A stretch of DNA of 64,000 bases, taken from Streptomyces avidinii. GTDB lineage: Bacteria > Actinomycetota > Actinomycetes > Streptomycetales > Streptomycetaceae. Each line of letters begins with the position of its first letter. Position 1 is the stretch's first letter. Below are positions 59,333 to 64,000 of the stretch, one piece after another. Made by a program: the position numbers and the translations under genes. The notes beneath the pieces are model-generated. The model did not search any database. It worked only from the letters and a program-made list of their open reading frames with translations, and was not told where the DNA came from. Location: assembly GCF_014650695.1 (NCBI RefSeq), contig NZ_BMVL01000004.1:422043-486042 (forward strand). Direction: 5' to 3'.

Positions 59333-60190
59333 TCACGCCGTTGACGTGCGACTGAGCCGGTCCGCACCGGACAGCACGGCCGCGGCCAGCGCCTCGGCCG
59401 CGGCCGACGGACGCGCCCCGCGGAGCAGCGCGAACTCCACCGGCCCCAGCTCCGGCAGCCCGCCGACCCGCACCAGGCCCGGCGGGATCAGCCCCCGGGT
59501 GTGCGCCATCACGCCCAGCCCGGCCCGGGCCGCTGCGATCAGACCGCTCAGACTGCCGCTCGTGCACGCGATCCGCCACGCCCGCCCCTCGCCCTCCAGC
59601 ACCTCCAGCGCCCGGGCCCGGGTGATGCCCGGCGGCGGGAAGGCGATCAGCGGAACAGGCCGCTCCGGGTCCACCCGCAGCCCCTCCGCGCCGATCCACA
59701 CCATCCGGTCCCGCCAGACGAGCCGGCCCCGCTCGTCCGCGGGACCCCGCCGCTTCGCGAGCACCAGGTCCAGGCGCCCCGCGTCCAGCCGTTCGTGCAG
59801 CGTCCCCGAGAGCTCCACCGACAGCTCCAGATCCACCTCGGGATGCTCGTGCCGGAAGCCTTCGAGGATCTCCGGAAGACGCGTCAGCACGAAGTCCTCC
59901 GACGCCCCGAACCGCAGCCTCCCGCGCAGCCGCGTCCCCGCGAAGAAGGCCGCCGCCCGCTCGTTCGCCTCAAGGATCGTCCGCGCGAAACCGAGCAGCG
60001 CCTCGCCGTCCTCCGTGAGCCCGACGCTGTGCGTGTCCCGGACGAACAGCGGGCGCCCCGTCGCCTCCTCCAGCCGCCGTACGTGCTGGCTGACCGTGGA
60101 CTGCCCCACCCCGAGCCGACCCGCGGCCTGCGTGAAGCTGAGCGTCTGGGCCACCGTGAGGAACGTCCGCAGCTGGACAGGGTCGTACAT
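59333..60190 (-). CDS. LysR-family regulator
   Basis: A 285-residue LysR protein. The N-terminal winged HTH is textbook: L-R-T-F-L-T-V-A-Q-T-L-S-F-T-Q-A-A-G-R-L-G-V-G-Q-S-T-V-S-Q-H-V-R-R-L-E. The effector domain follows with L-R-F-G-A-S-E-D-F and G-L-G-V-M-A-H-T. It is divergent from a bile-acid-type transporter gene across 168 bp, the standard arrangement for a LysR activator and its target. The ATG at 60190 reads M-Y-D-P-V-Q-L. Confidence 0.93.
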   Translation of the reverse strand: MYDPVQLRTFLTVAQTLSFTQAAGRLGVGQSTVSQHVRRLEEATGRPLFVRDTHSVGLTEDGEALLGFARTILEANERAAAFFAGTRLRGRLRFGASEDFVLTRLPEILEGFRHEHPEVDLELSVELSGTLHERLDAGRLDLVLAKRRGPADERGRLVWRDRMVWIGAEGLRVDPERPVPLIAFPPPGITRARALEVLEGEGRAWRIACTSGSLSGLIAAARAGLGVMAHTRGLIPPGLVRVGGLPELGPVEFALLRGARPSAAAEALAAAVLSGADRLSRTSTA

Positions 60191-60217
60191 AACCCCACGC
60201 TACTCCCGCTCATCACG

Positions 60218-60227
60218 CATCGCGATG
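60218..60227. promoter_or_regulatory. Candidate LysR site
   Basis: CATCGCGATG is a perfect palindrome 28-37 bp upstream of the LysR start, within the divergent promoter. TCAC and GTGA flank it at slightly unequal distances. It is a reasonable LysR recognition/autoregulation site. Confidence 0.4.
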
Positions 60228-60358
60228 ACAGTGAGTGCGGTATGCGGGTTTCCCGATGACCGGGCGCCACCGACCATGGGAGGAGCACGCAGTACCCAGC
60301 ACGCAGTAGCCGACACCCAGTGACCGGCACCCGCCCCGACAGCAAGTGAGCACCTCCG

Positions 60359-61399
60359 ATGCGCCGCCCGCACCTGCCCGCCCGGCTGCCCCTGGACCCG
60401 TACATCCTGGCCCTGCTCGCCACCGTCGGCCTCGCCGCCCTGTTCCCCGCCCGCGGCCCGGCCGCCACCCTCGCCGACGTCGCCTCCACCGCGGCCGTGG
60501 CGCTGCTCTTCTTCCTCTACGGCGCCCGGCTCTCCACCCGCGAAGCCCTCGAGGGCCTGCGCCACTGGCGGCTCCACCTGACCGTGCTGGCCGCCACCTT
60601 CGTGGTCTTCCCGCTCCTCGGCCTCGCCGCCCGCGGCCTCGTCCCCGGCCTGCTCACCGCCCCTCTCTACAGCGGCCTGCTCTTCCTCTGCCTGGTCCCC
60701 TCGACCGTGCAGTCCTCCATCGCCTTCACCTCGATCGCCCGCGGCAACGTCCCCGCCGCGATCTGCGCCGGCTCCTTCTCCAGCCTGGCCGGCATCGTCC
60801 TCACCCCCCTCCTCGCCGCCGCCCTGCTCGGTGGCGACGCGGGAGGCTTCTCCTTCGACTCCCTCTTGAAGATCACCCTCCAGCTGCTGCTGCCCTTCCT
60901 CCTCGGGCAGGCCCTGCGCCCCCGGGTCGGCGGCTTCCTCGTCCGCCACAAGCAGGTCCTCGGCCGCGTCGACCGCGGCTCGATCCTGCTCGTCGTCTAC
61001 GCCGCCTTCAGCGCGGGCGTGGTCGCGGGGATCTGGCACCGGGTCAGCCTCCTGCGGCTCGCCGCCCTGATGCTGGTGGAGGCCGTGCTCCTTGCCGTCA
61101 TGCTCCTCGCCACCTGGTACGGCGCGGCCCGTCTCGGCTTCGGCCGCGCGGACCGCATCGCCATCCAGTTCGCCGGGTCGAAGAAGAGCCTCGCCGCCGG
61201 ACTCCCCATGGCCAGCGTGCTGTTCGGGGCCCACGCCGCCCTCGCCGTGCTCCCGCTGATGCTCTTCCACCAGATGCAGCTGATGGTCTGCGCGGTCATC
61301 GCCCGGCGCCGCGCCCAGGATCCGGCGCCCGAACTCGCCGCCGACCGTGTGGCGGACGTCTCGCCCGCGGTCCAACGGCCCGCGCCCCGGGCCCGGTAA
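60359..61399 (+). CDS. Bile acid:sodium symporter family transporter (YfeH-like)
   Basis: A 346-residue membrane protein with about ten helices of the SBF-like/BASS fold. Signatures are F-F-L-Y-G-A-R-L-S-T near residue 50, V-P-S-T-V-Q-S-S-I-A-F-T (crossed-helix motif) near 117, and F-A-G-S-K-K-S-L-A-A-G-L-P near 270. It probably exports or imports an organic anion with sodium; the substrate is unknown. It is divergently arranged with the LysR gene and likely controlled by it. Confidence 0.9.
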   Translation: MRRPHLPARLPLDPYILALLATVGLAALFPARGPAATLADVASTAAVALLFFLYGARLSTREALEGLRHWRLHLTVLAATFVVFPLLGLAARGLVPGLLTAPLYSGLLFLCLVPSTVQSSIAFTSIARGNVPAAICAGSFSSLAGIVLTPLLAAALLGGDAGGFSFDSLLKITLQLLLPFLLGQALRPRVGGFLVRHKQVLGRVDRGSILLVVYAAFSAGVVAGIWHRVSLLRLAALMLVEAVLLAVMLLATWYGAARLGFGRADRIAIQFAGSKKSLAAGLPMASVLFGAHAALAVLPLMLFHQMQLMVCAVIARRRAQDPAPELAADRVADVSPAVQRPAPRAR

Positions 61400-61405
61400 C
61401 GTTCG

Positions 61406-61840
61406 GTGGTGACCTGGATACGCCCGCTCGCCGCCCACGCCGAACGCCCCTGCACCCTGGTCGTCTGCCGCGGCTGCTGCTGCGGCGACCCCCGCAAGAA
61501 CCCCGGCTCCGACCACGCCGGTCAACTCGCCCGGCTGCGCGAGGCCGCCGCCGCCTCGGGGGGCCGCCTGGCCGTCCGTACGAGCGAGTGCCTCGGCCCC
61601 TGCGCCCAGGCCAACGTCATCGTGGTCCAGCCCACCAGCGAGGCCCGCCGCCGGGGCGCCCGCGCCACCTGGTTCGGCTGGGCGCTGGACGACACCGCGA
61701 CCGACGAGATCATCGCCTGGGCCGAATCCGGCGGCCCGGGCACCACCCCGCTCCCGCCCACCCTGGACCTGCACCGCATCGACCCCCCGTCCCCGAAGCC
61801 GGCCGCCAACACCGGCCGCCGCAGCCGCCGGGCGCGCTGA
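61406..61840 (+). CDS. Thioredoxin-like [2Fe-2S] ferredoxin-domain protein
   Basis: A 144-residue protein with cysteine pattern V-V-C-R-G-C-C-C-G-D then S-E-C-L-G-P-C-A-Q-A-N, the spacing of thioredoxin-fold 2Fe-2S ferredoxins (NuoE/cobaltochelatase-associated type). The C-terminal 50 residues are Pro/Arg-rich. The GTG at 61406 (a second GTG follows at once) is 6 bp after the transporter stop, so it is co-transcribed. Confidence 0.8.
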   Translation: MVTWIRPLAAHAERPCTLVVCRGCCCGDPRKNPGSDHAGQLARLREAAAASGGRLAVRTSECLGPCAQANVIVVQPTSEARRRGARATWFGWALDDTATDEIIAWAESGGPGTTPLPPTLDLHRIDPPSPKPAANTGRRSRRAR

Positions 61841-61841
61841 G

Positions 61842-62318
61842 GTGCAGAACCTCGCCCGCGCGGTGATCGTACTGTTCGCCCTGCTGGCCGCTCTGGTGAT
61901 CCGGCTGGCCCTGTCCCTCGACCTGGAAGACAGCAAACCCTCCGTGCCGCTCACGGCGCAGGACGTCACCGGCACGTGGCAGGGCGACCGCGGAGGCCGG
62001 CTCGAGGTGCTGGCCGACGGCCGGATCCGCCTCGCGGAGCTCTCGGGCTGGCCATGCACCCCAGGCCCGAAGCGAGCCGTGCTCACCGGCGAGGGCAGCT
62101 GGACCATCGCTCGGCACTCCGACGAGGACCCGGGTATCCAGATCCTGATCAAGTTCCCCGTCGACGGAACGCCCGCGGTACAGGTCTGCGACAACTGGTT
62201 CACGCTGCACGGCACGGGCAAGGGGGGCGCCTCTGGGGACGGCAGCCACGTGTGGGCGTCGTTCCTCGCCTACGAACGCGGCGCCAGGGAGCTGTTCCGG
62301 CGTACCGCTACAGGGTGA
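61842..62318 (+). CDS. Membrane-anchored hypothetical protein
   Basis: A 158-residue protein with one N-terminal membrane helix ([14 protein letters not shown]) and an extracytoplasmic beta-rich domain containing [20 protein letters not shown] and two Cys that may pair. No function is recognised. The GTG is one base after the ferredoxin stop. Its last 11 bp overlap fdhD tail to tail. Confidence 0.7.
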   Translation: MQNLARAVIVLFALLAALVIRLALSLDLEDSKPSVPLTAQDVTGTWQGDRGGRLEVLADGRIRLAELSGWPCTPGPKRAVLTGEGSWTIARHSDEDPGIQILIKFPVDGTPAVQVCDNWFTLHGTGKGGASGDGSHVWASFLAYERGARELFRRTATG

Positions 62319-63135
62319 TCCGCTCCTCGCCCGCGTAGATGTTCATGTCCGACCCCCGCAGGAAGCCGACCAAGGTCATCCCCGACTCCAGTGCCAGGTC
62401 CACCGCCAGCGAGGACGGCGCCGAGACGGCCGCCAGCACCGGGATGCCCGCCATCACGGCCTTCTGCACCAGCTCGAAGGAGGCCCGGCCGGACACCAGC
62501 AGGACCGCGCCCGTCAGCGGGAGCCGACCCGCCTGGTGGGCCCGGCCCACGATCTTGTCCACCGCGTTGTGCCGGCCCACGTCCTCCCGCAGGTCGAGCA
62601 GCTCGCCCTGCGCCGTGAACAGCCCGGCCGCGTGCAGTCCGCCCGTACGGTCGAAGACCTTCTGGGCCTCGCGCAGCCGGTCCGGCATCGCGCTGAGGAC
62701 CTCCACGGGTACCCGTACCGGATCGGCGGCGATCCCCGGGAAACGGGTCGCCGTACGGACCGCGTCCAGGCTGGCCTTGCCGCACAGGCCGCAGGAAGAG
62801 GTGGTGTAGACGTTCCGCTCCAGCGTGATGTCAGGCACCGGGACCCCGGCGGCCAGCTGGACGTTCACCACGTTGTAGGTGTTCGAACCGTCCGCCGTCG
62901 CCCCCTCGCAGTAGGTGACGGCCTGCACGTCCGAGGCGGCGCCGAGCACCCCCTCGCTGACCAGGAAGCCCACCGCCAGGGCGAAGTCGTCGCCCGGGGT
63001 GCGCATCGTGATGGCCAGCGGTTTGCCGTTCAGACGTATCTCCAGCGGCTCCTCGGCCACCAGTGTGTCCGGCCGGACACCCGCCCCGCCGTTGCGGACC
63101 CGGACGACGCGACGGCGCTCGGTGACCCGTCCCAT
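62308..63135 (-). CDS. fdhD: Formate dehydrogenase accessory sulfurtransferase FdhD
   Basis: A 275-residue FdhD. It transfers sulfur to the molybdenum cofactor of formate dehydrogenase. The essential S-S-C-G-L-C-G motif lies near residue 130, with upstream [10 protein letters not shown] and [13 protein letters not shown] and downstream [11 protein letters not shown]. No formate dehydrogenase gene is in the window. The ATG at 63135 is chosen; upstream codons in frame overlap the intergenic region. Confidence 0.95.
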   Translation of the reverse strand: MGRVTERRRVVRVRNGGAGVRPDTLVAEEPLEIRLNGKPLAITMRTPGDDFALAVGFLVSEGVLGAASDVQAVTYCEGATADGSNTYNVVNVQLAAGVPVPDITLERNVYTTSSCGLCGKASLDAVRTATRFPGIAADPVRVPVEVLSAMPDRLREAQKVFDRTGGLHAAGLFTAQGELLDLREDVGRHNAVDKIVGRAHQAGRLPLTGAVLLVSGRASFELVQKAVMAGIPVLAAVSAPSSLAVDLALESGMTLVGFLRGSDMNIYAGEERITL

Positions 63136-63352
63136 GGTGATCAGTCCACCCCTTCTGTTCGTGTCTCTTCTCTCGCCGGTGCCCGGCAAGCCCATTGTCC
63201 CGGTTCCGCTTCCCGCGACGCCCCCGGCAGGTGGATCCTCGGGAAGCTCCAAAATCCGGGCCCGCAATCCTGTCGGGTCACACGCACACGTACCCACCAG
63301 TAGCAGGCGAAGCTGGGTGATCCTGACTTCCGTACAAAGGGGGACCCCGCCC

Positions 63353-64000
63353 ATGACCGGTTCACGCGTGGTGGCGCTAGGGCACTACCAGCCCGCGAAA
63401 GTGCTCACCAACGAGGACCTCGCGGCCATGGTCGACACCACCGACGAGTGGATCCGGTCCCGCGTCGGCATCCGCACCCGCCACATGGCGGGCCCGGAGG
63501 AGCCGGTGGACGAGCTGGCCTACCAGGCGGCGGGCAAGGCGCTGGCCGGCGCCGGCCTGACCCCCGACGACATCGACCTCGTCCTGGTCGCCACGTCCAC
63601 CGCGATCGACCGCTCGCCGAACATGGCCGCGCGCGTCGCCGCCAAGCTGGGCATGGGCGGCGGCCCCGCCGTCATGGACATCAACGTCGTCTGCTCGGGC
63701 TTCACGCACGCCCTGGCCACCGCCGACCACGCCATCCGGGCCGGTTCCGCCACCCGCGCCCTGGTCATCGGCGCCGACAAGATGACGGAGATCACCGACT
63801 GGAGCGACCGCACCACCTGCGTGCTCACCGGTGACGGCGCGGGCGCGGCCGTGGTCGAGGCCTGCGAGGAGCCGGGCATCGGCCCGGTGCTGTGGGGATC
63901 GGTCCCGGAGATGGGCAACGCGGTCCGGATCGAGGGCTCGCCGCCGGTCTTCGCCCAGGAGGGCCAGTCCGTCTACCGCTGGACCACCAGCCAGCTCCCG
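63353..64000 (+). CDS. Beta-ketoacyl-ACP synthase III (FabH-like), partial
   Basis: The first 216 codons of a thiolase-fold ketosynthase, running off the window end. The active-site Cys114 is in I-N-V-V-C-S-G-F; N-terminal [14 protein letters not shown] is the KAS III signature; G-D-G-A-G-A-A-V-V follows. The catalytic His and Asn would lie beyond the edge. It may be the housekeeping FabH or a starter-selective paralogue. The ATG has an AAAGGGGG site 9-10 nt upstream. Confidence 0.9.
   Translation, partial: MTGSRVVALGHYQPAKVLTNEDLAAMVDTTDEWIRSRVGIRTRHMAGPEEPVDELAYQAAGKALAGAGLTPDDIDLVLVATSTAIDRSPNMAARVAAKLGMGGGPAVMDINVVCSGFTHALATADHAIRAGSATRALVIGADKMTEITDWSDRTTCVLTGDGAGAAVVEACEEPGIGPVLWGSVPEMGNAVRIEGSPPVFAQEGQSVYRWTTSQLP

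Overview
The window reads as a chromosomal segment of a Streptomyces (or very close relative such as Kitasatospora). GC is very high and strongly biased at third codon positions. GTG and TTG starts are common, and several genes begin a few bases after a TAGGGT or TAGCCT -10 box. It carries the housekeeping sigma factor HrdB, the crotonyl-CoA carboxylase/reductase operon typical of the genus, and a ZTP riboswitch in front of folD. About 59 protein genes are supported. I saw no rRNA, tRNA, CRISPR array or intact insertion sequence.

Layout. 1-1.6 kb: phosphatidylserine decarboxylase and synthase. 1.7-7.9 kb: a five-gene ethylmalonyl-CoA pathway operon (ccr, ecm/meaA, mcl, mch, mcd). 8.2-11.0 kb: a TetR regulator and a fused tandem 3-hydroxyacyl-CoA dehydrogenase that would feed the same pathway. 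The upstream regions of ccr and of this dehydrogenase share two unusual sequence elements. 11.4-20.0 kb: HEAT protein, secreted tripeptidyl aminopeptidase, radical SAM protein, and an M55-M20-S9 peptidase operon that ends exactly at a 163-bp MITE-like inverted-repeat element (20038-20200).

20.4-38.6 kb is a mixed region: two GNAT acetyltransferases, an arginase-fold protein lacking two metal-ligand histidines, a DUF5107/TPR protein, methyltransferases, an aminotransferase-like protein lacking the PLP lysine, two metallo-beta-lactamase-fold hydrolases (one with a long Gln/Glu-Pro repeat), a penicillin-binding-type hydrolase, an NHL propeller, a DedA protein, an isolated degenerate resolvase domain, a membrane-anchored phosphatase and an APC permease. 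38.8-42.5 kb: hrdB, a methyltransferase, and ZTP riboswitch-folD.

42.6-46.9 kb: a tightly coupled four-gene cassette (two-repeat XRE-like regulator, ImmA/IrrE peptidase, FAD monooxygenase, MAB_1171c-type membrane protein). It is the best candidate for an undescribed system. 47.2-52.3 kb: membrane protein, HTH regulator, Tat-exported FAD oxidoreductase, pterin carbinolamine dehydratase, methyltransferase and aldo/keto reductase. 52.5-59.2 kb: acyl-CoA ligase plus a branched-chain-type ABC importer whose LivH-LivM-LivF subunits form one fused gene broken by a one-base frameshift, with paired operators in the promoter. 59.3-64 kb: LysR regulator, divergent bile-acid-type transporter, ferredoxin-like protein, FdhD and the start of a ketoacyl-ACP synthase III.

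Family names come from recognising motifs in the translated sequence, not from searches. Start codons were chosen from ribosome binding sites and overlaps where possible.
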